Positions 1-5,421 of a stretch of 9,066 nt of DNA are shown piece after piece. Origin of the DNA: Gemmatimonadaceae bacterium (GTDB lineage: Bacteria; Gemmatimonadota; Gemmatimonadetes; Gemmatimonadales; Gemmatimonadaceae). The first letter of the stretch is position 1. The number at the start of each line of letters is the position of its first letter. Under the pieces are notes generated by a model. The model was not told the DNA's origin. It did not search any database and worked only from the letters and a program-made list of their open reading frames with translations. The position numbers and the translations under genes were made by a program. The DNA is taken from NCBI GenBank assembly GCA_025936015.1, contig JAICUE010000081.1, forward strand, positions 1-9,066. The letters run 5' to 3'.

Positions 1-108
1 CGCATCAGGGTGTATCCGGGATTGCGACGGCATGGCCGTGCGTGCTTATTTGGGCTCGCCTGCCGCCATGCTCAACGTTAGGCAGCGGCGCCACTCCGTG
101 AGAGAATA
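1..108. other. Left-edge non-coding stretch, no gene seen
   Basis: All three forward frames close before the first gene: stops at 79-81, 99-101 and 106-108. None of the three partial peptides resembles a protein I recognise, so I treat this as non-coding. It holds a small inverted repeat (ACGGC at 27-31, GCCGT at 35-39) and the first CGTTAGGC copy at 76-83. The string GCTCAAC-GTTAGGC at 70-83 superficially resembles the 3' end of an integron attC site. The 5' half that would prove it is absent or lies outside the window. Confidence 0.5.
76..83 (+). repeat. CGTTAGGC motif copy 1 (upstream of EthD-like gene)
   Basis: Exact CGTTAGGC, 25 nt before the ATG at 109 and in the same direction as the gene. 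The leader that follows (motif, then CGG, GCCAC, GAGAATAA, ATGGC) is shared with the leader of the next gene. Confidence 0.7.
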
Positions 109-423
109 ATGGCAAGAATGGTCGTCATCTACCGGACGCCGAAGGACCCGGTGGCGTTCGACGCGCACTACCACGACGTGCACATCCCGCTCGCGAAGCG
201 GCTTCCGGGGCTGCGGAAGTACGAGGTGAGCCGGCGGCCGATCCTCACTCCCGCCGGCGATCCGGAACCGTACCTCATCGGGATCCTCTATTTCGATGAC
301 ATGGCTTCACTCCGCCGCGCGTTCGCGACGCCGGAGGGGCAAGCCTGCGCCGCCGACCGGCGCGTGCTCGCGCCCGAAGATGAGGATGTCCAGATGTACC
401 TGTTCGACGTCACCGAGGCGTAG
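109..423 (+). CDS. EthD-family dimeric alpha/beta-barrel protein
   Basis: The 104-residue product matches the EthD family (ferredoxin-like, ABM-type fold), small dimeric proteins of roughly this length. Visible signatures are an N-terminal strand (MVVIYRT, residues 4-10), the helix YHDVHIPLAKRLPGL at residues 21-35 with the family's Y..xH.P pattern, and a second strand-helix unit (YLIGILYFDD, residues 55-64, then a helix leading into YLFDV at 97-101). Family members accompany degradation pathways such as ethyl tert-butyl ether oxidation, but most have no known reaction. No catalytic residue can be assigned here. The ATG at 109 follows a purine-rich GAGAGAA ribosome site and abuts a TAA in another frame. 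The VOC gene lies 36 bp downstream, so co-transcription is possible. Family assignment is fairly sure; substrate unknown. Confidence 0.85.
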   Translation: MARMVVIYRTPKDPVAFDAHYHDVHIPLAKRLPGLRKYEVSRRPILTPAGDPEPYLIGILYFDDMASLRRAFATPEGQACAADRRVLAPEDEDVQMYLFDVTEA

Positions 424-427
424 GTCG

Positions 428-435
428 CGTTAGGC
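428..435 (+). repeat. CGTTAGGC motif copy 2 (upstream of VOC gene)
   Basis: Exact CGTTAGGC, 4 nt after the EthD-like stop codon and 24 nt before the ATG at 460. It sits in a small inverted repeat: GTCGC (424-428), loop GTTAG, GCGAC (434-438). Confidence 0.7.
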
Positions 436-459
436 GACGGGCCACAAGGGAGAATAACG

Positions 460-864
460 ATGGCGAAGATTACCGGAATCGGCGGCGTGTTCTTCAAGAC
501 CGCGGGCGACAATACCGCGCTCGCCGAATGGTACCGGAAGAACCTCGGGCTGCCATTGGAAGACTTCGGCGGGGCGATCCTCCGGTGGCCGAACGACACG
601 GCCGAGGATCGAGGACTCACGGTGTGGCATGTCGCGGCGAAGGACAGCACGTGGTTCAGCCCGAGCACGTCGTCGTTCATGATCAACTACCGAGTCGACA
701 ACCTCGGTGAGCTGCTCGATCAGCTTCGTGCCGCGGGCGTTGCGATCGTCCAGGGACCGGAATCGCACGAGAACGGCAAGTTCGCCTGGATCATGGACCC
801 GGACGGCAACAAGGTGGAGCTGTGGGAGCCGAAGTTATGGGACGAGAAGAACAAGGACGCCTGA
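460..864 (+). CDS. VOC-family (glyoxalase/bleomycin-resistance fold) protein
   Basis: The 134-residue product has the vicinal-oxygen-chelate layout: two beta-alpha-beta-beta-beta modules in a single-domain length. Module 1 begins at about residue 5 (ITGIGGVFFKT) and includes WYRKNLGLPLE (24-34) and TVWHVA (54-59). Module 2 runs from INYRVDNL (75-82) through LRAAGVAIVQGPE (89-101) to the hallmark DPDGNKVELWEP (113-124). Glu120 is the usual C-terminal metal ligand position, and His57 may be another ligand. Family members include glyoxalase I, extradiol dioxygenases and fosfomycin or bleomycin resistance proteins; the specific reaction cannot be read here. The ATG at 460 follows an AGGGAGA ribosome site (447-453). 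The stop TGA (862-864) shares its last base with an ATG of a 10-codon frame, and the DUF2007-type gene starts 15 bp later. Confidence 0.9.
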   Translation: MAKITGIGGVFFKTAGDNTALAEWYRKNLGLPLEDFGGAILRWPNDTAEDRGLTVWHVAAKDSTWFSPSTSSFMINYRVDNLGELLDQLRAAGVAIVQGPESHENGKFAWIMDPDGNKVELWEPKLWDEKNKDA

Positions 865-879
865 TGGCTGACGCGTCGG

Positions 880-1131
880 GTGGGGAAGGTGAGTGACGCG
901 CAGCGCGGCTGGGTGACGGTTGCGACGTACGGCGCCGGTTACGAAGCCGACATCGCGATCGCTCGGCTCGACGCCGCCGGGATCACCGCTATCCGGCGCG
1001 GTAACGATCTCGTCGGGCTCTTCGGCCCGAGCTTCGAAGGGCGTAGCGCCCGCGGGATCGAGGTGCTGGTGCCATCCGATGAAGTCGCCGAGGCTCGGGA
1101 AGCCCTCGCGCCGGGAGACGACGAGGGCTGA
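880..1131 (+). CDS. DUF2007-type putative signal-transducing protein
   Basis: The 83-residue product has the compact DUF2007 pattern: WVTVATYGAGYEADIAIARLDAAGI (residues 11-35), a short turn (RRGNDLV), then GIEVLVPSDEVAEAREAL (59-76). This is one beta-alpha-beta-beta-alpha unit. Family members are annotated as putative signal-transducing proteins with no established biochemical role. The start is uncertain. GTG at 880 gives the full unit but has no clear Shine-Dalgarno, and GTG at 889 is preceded immediately by GGGGAAGG. An out-of-frame ATG at 864 overlaps the VOC stop and reads only 10 codons to a TGA at 894-896, past the GTG starts, so re-initiation after that mini-ORF is possible. It follows the VOC gene by 15 bp and is probably co-transcribed with it. 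Confidence 0.75.
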   Translation: MGKVSDAQRGWVTVATYGAGYEADIAIARLDAAGITAIRRGNDLVGLFGPSFEGRSARGIEVLVPSDEVAEAREALAPGDDEG

Positions 1132-1241
1132 CGGTGCTCGATGCCGAACGCCGGTCGAGGGTGCCGAACGTCAGCCGGCTGCGCGGCGGTCCGCGTCATG
1201 CAAAAAAAGCGTGAGGTTCGTCGGAGACCCGGAGGGACACG
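1132..1241. other. Short intergenic stretch with repeats and an A-tract
   Basis: This 110-bp spacer contains a direct repeat TGCCGAACG (1142-1150 and 1162-1170), a 10-bp palindrome CAGCCGGCTG (1172-1181) and a run of seven A residues (1202-1208) that stands out in this G+C-rich DNA. No hairpin is followed by a T-run in either direction, so I do not call a terminator. I see no clear promoter. Confidence 0.5.
1231..1236 (+). promoter_or_regulatory. Strong Shine-Dalgarno for the 50-aa protein
   Basis: GGAGGG lies 5 nt before the ATG at 1242. It is one of the best ribosome sites in the window and is the main reason to trust this very short gene. Confidence 0.75.
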
Positions 1242-1394
1242 ATGATTCGAAAGCTGAAGTCGGGCGAATACCGTCTCTATTCGCGGAAGAAGAATCCGAA
1301 GACTGGCAAGCGTCGGAATCTCGGGACGTTCAAGACGCGCGCAGCGGCGCAGAAGCACGAAAAGGCGGTGCAATTCTTCAAGCACGGGGGCTGA
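1242..1394 (+). CDS. 50-aa lysine/arginine-rich conserved-type small protein
   Basis: This short gene translates as 50 residues beginning MIRKLKSGEYRLYSRKKNPK and ending VQFFKHGG. It is strongly basic. It reads as a beta-hairpin pair (GEYRLYSRK, then RRNLGTF around a KNPKTGKR turn) followed by a helix (TRAAAQKHEKAVQFFK). This resembles the arm-type or AP2-like DNA-binding module at the N-terminus of tyrosine integrases, but it stands alone. I recall very similar stand-alone small proteins annotated as hypothetical in many environmental bacteria, which I cannot confirm here. A DNA- or RNA-binding role is an inference from charge and pattern. The GGAGGG ribosome site is well placed. It ends 8 bp before the convergent histidine kinase gene. 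Confidence 0.8.
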   Translation: MIRKLKSGEYRLYSRKKNPKTGKRRNLGTFKTRAAAQKHEKAVQFFKHGG

Positions 1395-1402
1395 TCGCGC
1401 GC

Positions 1403-2743
1403 TCACACCGCCGACGCAACCGCGTCGTCGATGGGGAGGGTCAGCAGAAACTCGGTGCCCGCGCCGGGTTGGCTCTCGACCGTGAGGTCGCCACCCATCC
1501 CGCGCGCGAGATCGCGGCTGATCGGCATGCCGAGGCCAGTGCCCTTCTCCGGGCGCGTTAGGCGATTCTCGAACTGCACGAACGGCTCGAACACCGTCGC
1601 CAGCTGCTCGGCGGTCATCCCGATTCCGGTATCGCGGACGCCGATCAGGGCGCGGCCCGCGGCGGGGACGCCGGTGCGCACCGTGATGCCGCCCCCCGCC
1701 GGAGTGAACTTGACCGCGTTCGACAGGAGATTGAGCAGGATCTGGATGACTTTCTGCCGATCGCCGCGGACCACGAGTTTCGAGTCGCAGGCCGTGCAGT
1801 CGTAGGCGATCTGCTTCGCGTCGCGCTGTGGCGCAGAGAGTGTCTCGATCACATCGAGCAGCTCGCCGACGCGCATGGTCTCCATGCGGTACGTCATCCG
1901 CCCGGCGTCGAGCTTCGCGTGAGTGAGCACCGACTCGATGAGCGCGAGCAGGTGCTGCTGCCCTTTCACGATCCGGCGAAGGAAGTTCTGCTGTCCCGCG
2001 GTCGGCGGATCCGGGATGCCGTCGAGCATGAGCGTCGCATAGCCACCAATCGCGTTCAATGGGGTGCGAAGCTCGTGGCTCATCATCGCGAGAAACTCGG
2101 ATTTCGTCTTGTTCGCATTCTCGGCTTCGGCACGCGCCGCGCGCATCAACGCCTCGCTCGCTCGCAGTGCCTGTTCGGTGCGCGCCCGGCCGATGATGTT
2201 GCCGGCGAGCATGGTCGCGGTGCGGGTGAGGCTCTGCTCGAGCGCACCCGGCTCGCGCGGATTCTCGTAGTACATCGCGAACGTCCCGAGGACCTGGCGG
2301 TCGTCGTCGATGATTGGCGTGGACCAGCAGGCGCGGAGGCCGAACGGCAGCGCAAATTCCTTGTACGCGACCCAGAGCGGATCGGTCTCGATGTCGGTGA
2401 CGATCACTTGCTGCGCTCGCCAGGCCGCGGTGCCGCACGATCCAGCGACCGGGCCGATCTTCGCCCCGTCGATCAGCTTGCAGTAGCCAGGCGGAAGATT
2501 CGGCGCGGCGCCGTGGCGCAGGGTGCAACCATCATCGGCCAGGAGCAGCACCGAGGCGTGCATCTCCGGGAGCTGCTCCTCGATGAGGCGGACGAGACTG
2601 TCGAGCGCCGCGTGCAGCGAGGGCCCGTCGCCCGGTATCACGACGACGCTGCCTCGCGAAGCGACATCGTCGGGCTCGCGAAAGCCAGCGGTGGCTCGCT
2701 GCGCGCCCGCGGATGTCAGCTCAACGGCCGGATCGTGATGCAT
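1403..2743 (-). CDS. GAF-domain sensor histidine kinase (orphan, soluble)
   Basis: This 446-residue kinase has a GAF sensor domain (about 40-185, with CGTAAW and LRACWSTPI motifs typical of GAF), a short coiled segment (187-215) and a HisKA dimerisation domain. The H-box FLAMMSHELRTPLN places the phospho-acceptor at His223. The HATPase_c domain follows: N-box ILLNLLSNAVKF (335-346), G1 DTGIG (371-375), F-box FEPF (385-388) and G2 GTGLG (401-405). All catalytic boxes are intact, so it should autophosphorylate. No transmembrane segment or signal peptide is seen, so it is probably cytosolic and senses a small ligand or redox/light cue through GAF; the ligand is unknown. No response regulator or receiver domain is encoded in the window, so its partner lies elsewhere. 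The start is fixed by AAGGAGG 4 nt upstream. A CGTTAGGC copy lies antisense inside the gene at a CTA leucine codon. Confidence 0.93.
   Translation of the reverse strand: MHHDPAVELTSAGAQRATAGFREPDDVASRGSVVVIPGDGPSLHAALDSLVRLIEEQLPEMHASVLLLADDGCTLRHGAAPNLPPGYCKLIDGAKIGPVAGSCGTAAWRAQQVIVTDIETDPLWVAYKEFALPFGLRACWSTPIIDDDRQVLGTFAMYYENPREPGALEQSLTRTATMLAGNIIGRARTEQALRASEALMRAARAEAENANKTKSEFLAMMSHELRTPLNAIGGYATLMLDGIPDPPTAGQQNFLRRIVKGQQHLLALIESVLTHAKLDAGRMTYRMETMRVGELLDVIETLSAPQRDAKQIAYDCTACDSKLVVRGDRQKVIQILLNLLSNAVKFTPAGGGITVRTGVPAAGRALIGVRDTGIGMTAEQLATVFEPFVQFENRLTRPEKGTGLGMPISRDLARGMGGDLTVESQPGAGTEFLLTLPIDDAVASAV
1556..1563 (+). repeat. CGTTAGGC motif copy 3 (inside kinase gene, antisense)
   Basis: Exact CGTTAGGC on the + strand within the minus-strand kinase gene. 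In the kinase frame it falls on CGC-CTA-ACG (Arg-Leu-Thr, about residues 394-396) between the F-box and G2 box. It uses CTA, normally a rare leucine codon in G+C-rich genomes. Confidence 0.65.
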
Positions 2744-2747
2744 TGTT

Positions 2748-2754
2748 CCTCCTT
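2748..2754 (-). promoter_or_regulatory. Near-perfect Shine-Dalgarno of the histidine kinase
   Basis: On the minus strand the sequence reads AAGGAGG, 4 nt before the ATG at 2743. It fixes the kinase start and predicts efficient translation. Confidence 0.8.
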
Positions 2755-2954
2755 CTGGAAAGAGGAATGGAGCGGCACGGTGCGGCCTCGCAGCGCGTCG
2801 CTCACTTCTGCACGATACCGCCGGGCCTCGCCGAGCGCGAGGTCATCGGTATTCGCGAACCGCGCCGGCCGCGAGCGCGGGCTCCCCTTCCGCCCGCCGC
2901 GACGATATGCTGGAGGGTCGTCCGGACGGAATCGCCGCCGGCACAGATGTTTCG

Positions 2955-2962
2955 CGTTAGGC
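2955..2962 (+). repeat. CGTTAGGC motif copy 4 (upstream of acetyltransferase gene)
   Basis: Exact CGTTAGGC, 23 nt before the ATG at 2986, in the same direction as the gene. Spacing matches copies 1 and 2 (25 and 24 nt). Confidence 0.7.
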
Positions 2963-2985
2963 AGTCCCCTGACCGGCAGCGCTGC

Positions 2986-3561
2986 ATGAACGATGTTCCA
3001 CGAACAGGAATCAGCGAGCGCGCGAAGATGGTGCGTGGCGATTTGTATCTCGCGAGCGACCCTGAACTGGTCGCCGCGCGAGTACGGGCCCGCCGGCTGT
3101 GGGCGCGCTTCAATGCCAGCGATCCTGGGGACGCCGCCGTCCGTTTGACACTGCTTCGAGAGTTGCTCGGCGCCGTTGCCGACGACGCGTGGATCGAACC
3201 GCCATTCTACTGCGATTATGGTTCGCAGATCAGCCTCGGTGCCGGGGTCTTCGTCAACTTCGGCGCCGTCTTTCTCGACCCGGCGCCGATCGTCATCGGG
3301 GCGGGGGCACAGCTCGGACCGAATGTGCAGTTGCTCACCGCCGACCATCCGCGCGACGCCGCGACGCGGGCCGCCGGCCCCGAGCTCGGCCGGCCTATCA
3401 CGATCGGGTCGCGTTGCTGGCTGGGCGGTGGCGTGATCGTCTGCCCGGGGGTGAGCATCGGCGAGGACACCATCGTCGGCGCCGGGAGCGTGGTGGTGCG
3501 CGACCTGCCCGCACGCGTCGTCGCGGCGGGGAATCCATGCCGCGTCATCCGGGAGATGTAG
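2986..3561 (+). CDS. Maltose/galactoside O-acetyltransferase-like hexapeptide-repeat protein
   Basis: The 191-residue product matches the acetyl-CoA-dependent sugar O-acetyltransferases (maltose/galactoside/NodL group), trimeric left-handed beta-helix enzymes of about 185-200 residues. The N-terminal Mac-type helical domain is visible at ERAKMVRGDLYLASDPELVAARVRARRLWARFNA (11-44). Hexapeptide repeats follow from about residue 80 (ISLGAG, IVIGAG, ITIGSR, VSIGED, TIVGAG). His121 in LTADHP is the expected catalytic base, and AGNPCRVIREM is the standard C-terminus. The acceptor is not determinable from sequence and could be a sugar or an unknown hydroxyl. The ATG at 2986 is preferred over longer in-frame extensions because the family's N-terminus begins just before ERAKM and the extension has no family resemblance. 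The ribosome site is weak. The small lipoprotein gene starts 2 bp after the stop. Confidence 0.92.
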   Translation: MNDVPRTGISERAKMVRGDLYLASDPELVAARVRARRLWARFNASDPGDAAVRLTLLRELLGAVADDAWIEPPFYCDYGSQISLGAGVFVNFGAVFLDPAPIVIGAGAQLGPNVQLLTADHPRDAATRAAGPELGRPITIGSRCWLGGGVIVCPGVSIGEDTIVGAGSVVVRDLPARVVAAGNPCRVIREM

Positions 3562-3563
3562 CC

Positions 3564-3908
3564 GTGGCTCATCATTCGCCACGACGACGCACGATCCGGC
3601 GTGTGAGCACCTGCGCCGCCGTGTGCATCGTCGCCCTCGCCGGGTGCGAGCGGCGGACGGTGCCTAACGCGCAAGCCGATAGCAGTTGCTCATTCACCGC
3701 CGCCGACAGCGCGGCGCTGGCCGCCGCGGCGCGCGACACGCTCGGGAAGCTGAAGGCACATCCGCAGCGGGTCACGGAGATAAGCTCGCTGTACTCCGGC
3801 ATCGCGTTTCGCACCGAGGACGTGGATTCCACGGCCCTGCATAATGGCGGCTCGGTGGGTTTCGACTGCGCAAAACGCGTCACGATGGTGTGGCTCGACG
3901 GGGGCTGA
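3564..3908 (+). CDS. Small lipoprotein of unknown function
   Basis: This 114-residue product has an arginine-rich n-region (PRRRTIRR, residues 6-13), a short hydrophobic core and a lipobox LAGC (25-28). It is therefore predicted to be exported and lipid-anchored at Cys28. The mature part contains two further cysteines (SSCSF and FDCAK) and ends MVWLDGG. I do not recognise the family. The GTG at 3564 is chosen because GGGAG (3551-3555), inside the end of the acetyltransferase gene, lies 8 nt upstream and the n-region is well formed. GTG at 3603 would remove the positive charges. Being 2 bp after the acetyltransferase, it is probably co-translated with it. A CGTTAGGC copy falls antisense at the Pro-Asn pair just after the signal sequence. 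Confidence 0.7.
   Translation: MAHHSPRRRTIRRVSTCAAVCIVALAGCERRTVPNAQADSSCSFTAADSAALAAAARDTLGKLKAHPQRVTEISSLYSGIAFRTEDVDSTALHNGGSVGFDCAKRVTMVWLDGG
3662..3669 (-). repeat. CGTTAGGC motif copy 5 (inside lipoprotein gene, antisense)
   Basis: The + strand reads GCCTAACG, encoding V-P-N-A by GTG-CCT-AAC-GCG early in the mature lipoprotein. It uses CCT for proline, where CCG or CCC would be usual in this DNA. Confidence 0.65.
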
Positions 3909-3926
3909 CTCGCCCGCGACGTACCA

Positions 3927-3956
3927 TTGATCCCAGGCCGCTCGCTGACGCATTAT
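3927..3956 (+). promoter_or_regulatory. Possible sigma-70-type promoter for the 4005-5421 operon
   Basis: TTGATC (3927-3932) and CATTAT (3951-3956) are separated by 18 bp; each matches 4 of 6 consensus positions. It lies in the 96-bp gap after the lipoprotein gene and would give a leader of about 40 nt before the ATG at 4005. Inferred only. Confidence 0.35.
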
Positions 3957-4004
3957 CCCGGAGTCGCGCACCGCGGGCGGCACTTCCTCTGACCGGAGCG
4001 ACCC

Positions 4005-4223
4005 ATGCGCATCGCCGGCATCATCCTCATCGTCCTCGGCGTCATCGGCTTGATATGGGGCGGGATCACCTACACGAAGCGACGCGATACGGTGCACGTC
4101 GGGCCGATCAGCGCGACCGTGCAGCAGCGGGAGACCTTCCCGATCTCGCCGTTGGTCAGCGGCGCCGCGCTGGTGATCGGGCTCGGGCTTCTCGTCGCCG
4201 CCGGCGGGAGGCGTCGCGCATGA
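4005..4223 (+). CDS. Small two-transmembrane protein
   Basis: The 72-residue product has two hydrophobic segments (about 4-23, AGIILIVLGVIGLIWGGITY, and 47-66, ISPLVSGAALVIGLGLLVAA). A polar linker of about 23 residues (TKRRDTVHVGPISATVQQRETFP) joins them, and an arginine tail (GGRRRA) follows. By the positive-inside rule both the post-TM1 KRR and the C-terminal RRR favour the cytoplasm, which conflicts for a two-TM hairpin, so topology is uncertain. It resembles common small DUF3185-like inner-membrane proteins, with no known function. GGAG at 3995-3998 sits 6 nt before the ATG. Its stop overlaps the next gene's start (ATGA at 4220-4223), indicating translational coupling. Confidence 0.8.
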   Translation: MRIAGIILIVLGVIGLIWGGITYTKRRDTVHVGPISATVQQRETFPISPLVSGAALVIGLGLLVAAGGRRRA

Positions 4224-5023
4224 GCGTGCTCGCGCCGATCCGACGGCTGCGGATCATCGCCAGTGCGGGAGCGGCACTCGGTGTCGCGATCCTTGCCGGA
4301 TGCGCACCGGCGCCAGCGACGAGCCCTGCGCCAGTCACTGTCGCCGCGCCGGCCGCGTCGCCAGCGCCTAACGCTGCGGAGGTCCGCCTGCACAACGACT
4401 GGGCGTACCTCGAGCGATACCGTGAGGCGAACGCGGCGCTGGCGGGGCCAGCCGCTGGCGAGGATCGCGTGGTGTTCTACGGCAACTCGATCACCGAGGG
4501 CTGGGCGAAGTACTTCGCGTCGGAGTTCCCGGGAAAGCCGTACATCGGTCGCGGCATCAGCGGGCAGACGACGCCGCAGATGCTGGTTCGCTTCCATCCC
4601 GACGTTGTCGCGCTGCAGCCGAAGGTCGTGGTGATCCTCGCCGGGACGAACGACATCGCCGGGAACACCGGACCGTCGACGCTCGAGATGATCGAGGACA
4701 ACCTCGCGTCGATGGCCGAGATCGCGAAGGCGAACCACATTCGCGTGGTGCTGTCGTCAGTGCTGCCGGTGTACGACTATCCGTGGAAACCCGGGCTCCA
4801 GCCGGCGCAGAAGATCGTCGCGCTCAATTCGTGGATGCGCGACTACGCCGCGGCGCACGGCGCGGTGTATCTCGACTATCACACGCCGATGTCCGACGAG
4901 CGCCAGGGAATGAAGGCGGCGCTCACCTACGACGGCGTCCATCCGAACGAGGCGGGCTATCGCGTGATGGCGCCGCTCGCCGAGAGCGCGATCGAGGCCG
5001 CGTTGCGGATGCCGGCGCCGTGA
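4220..5023 (+). CDS. SGNH/GDSL-type hydrolase lipoprotein
   Basis: This 267-residue protein is exported: basic n-region (RRLR, 8-11), hydrophobic core and lipobox LAGC (25-28). A proline/alanine-rich tether (about 29-53) leads to an SGNH hydrolase domain. Catalytic blocks are intact: block I VVFYGNSITEGW with nucleophile Ser90, the oxyanion glycine in GRGISG (Gly112), the block III asparagine in GTND (Asn144), and block V DGVHPNEAGY with Asp238 and His241. The GNS variant of GDS is typical of the subfamily related to platelet-activating-factor acetylhydrolase-like and carbohydrate esterases. An esterase acting on extracytoplasmic glycans or lipids is inferred; substrate unknown. It is coupled to both neighbours: ATGA with the TM protein and GTGA with the DUF3224 gene. 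The Pro/Ala tether contains CGTTAGGC copy 6 antisense. Confidence 0.9.
   Translation: MSVLAPIRRLRIIASAGAALGVAILAGCAPAPATSPAPVTVAAPAASPAPNAAEVRLHNDWAYLERYREANAALAGPAAGEDRVVFYGNSITEGWAKYFASEFPGKPYIGRGISGQTTPQMLVRFHPDVVALQPKVVVILAGTNDIAGNTGPSTLEMIEDNLASMAEIAKANHIRVVLSSVLPVYDYPWKPGLQPAQKIVALNSWMRDYAAAHGAVYLDYHTPMSDERQGMKAALTYDGVHPNEAGYRVMAPLAESAIEAALRMPAP
4366..4373 (-). repeat. CGTTAGGC motif copy 6 (inside SGNH hydrolase tether, antisense)
   Basis: The + strand reads GCCTAACG within A-P-N-A (GCG-CCT-AAC-GCT). It lies in a 5-bp-stem hairpin: CAGCG (4362-4366), loop CCTAA, CGCTG (4372-4376). Like copy 5, it encodes Pro-Asn-Ala shortly after a lipobox. Confidence 0.65.
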
Positions 5024-5421
5024 GCGGGCGTGCGACTGGAACATTCGAAGTCGTGATGCACCCTCAGCCACCCTACGACGATGCGGGCGGCGTGCAGCTG
5101 GGTCGCATCTCGATCGACAAGACCTTTGCCGGCGATCTCACCGCGACGAGCCGAGTCGAGATGTTGAGCGCGATGACGTCGGTGAAGGGATCCGCGGGCT
5201 ACGTCGCGATCGAGCGGGTGACCGGCACGCTGCATGGAAAAGTCGGCGGCTTCGTGCTGCAGCATTCGGGAACGATGACGCGTGGTGCGCCCGAACTGAT
5301 CATTTCAGTGGTTCCCGATTCAGGAAGTGGAGCGCTCGAGGGAATCGCCGGCACACTCACGATCGAGATCACCGGCGGCAAGCACGTCTACACCTTCGAC
5401 TACACGCTGGCCGGTGCCTGA
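5020..5421 (+). CDS. DUF3224 domain protein
   Basis: The 133-residue product matches DUF3224: ATGTFEVVMHPQPPYDD at the start (5-21), GRISIDKTFAGDL (28-40), the very conserved stretch from SAMTSVKGSAGYVAIERVTGTLHGKVGGFVLQHSGTMTRG, and a final GIAGTLTIEI..GKHVYTFDYTL. The fold is a beta-barrel related to allene-oxide-cyclase-like or lipocalin-type barrels. No activity is established, and there is no signal peptide. The GTG start at 5020 overlaps the SGNH stop (GTGA), the start fits the family's N-terminus, and no longer frame is needed. It is the last gene of the coupled trio. The stop codon region carries GCCTGACG (5416-5423), a one-base variant of the iterated motif. Confidence 0.9.
   Translation: MSGRATGTFEVVMHPQPPYDDAGGVQLGRISIDKTFAGDLTATSRVEMLSAMTSVKGSAGYVAIERVTGTLHGKVGGFVLQHSGTMTRGAPELIISVVPDSGSGALEGIAGTLTIEITGGKHVYTFDYTLAGA

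Larger units (their letters stand above)
2744..2985. other. Divergent intergenic region between kinase and acetyltransferase genes
   Basis: These 242 bp separate divergently transcribed genes and must carry both promoters, but I see no convincing sigma-70 type pair on either strand. A 6-bp-stem hairpin (CCTCGC 2826-2831, GCGAGG 2837-2842) could be an operator or incidental. A CGTTAGGC copy lies at 2955-2962. A minus-strand open frame crosses the region but has no credible start. Confidence 0.5.

Noticed and set aside
939..2528. Long 529-codon open frame on the minus strand through the kinase region
   Set aside because: It is a shadow of the kinase gene in another frame: arginine/alanine-rich low-complexity protein with no recognisable domain, while the overlapping frame encodes a complete histidine kinase.
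2716..2985. Minus-strand frame between kinase and acetyltransferase (contains a peptide resembling ...ARRYRAEVSDALRG...)
   Set aside because: It reads plausibly as protein but has no ATG or well-placed GTG start with a ribosome site, and continues as a shadow of the acetyltransferase gene.
2713..2985. N-terminal extension of the acetyltransferase frame
   Set aside because: The family begins just before ERAKM; the extension has no family resemblance, and the ATG at 2986 gives normal length.
1919..2989. Long + strand open frame antisense to the kinase
   Set aside because: Composition is arginine-rich and domain-free; explained by high G+C codon bias of the true gene on the other strand.
3662..4373. 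GCCTAAC sites at 3662 and 4366 as R'' boxes of integron attC sites
   Set aside because: No matching GTTRRRY box lies 57-141 bp downstream of either, and both are in-frame inside clear lipoprotein genes.
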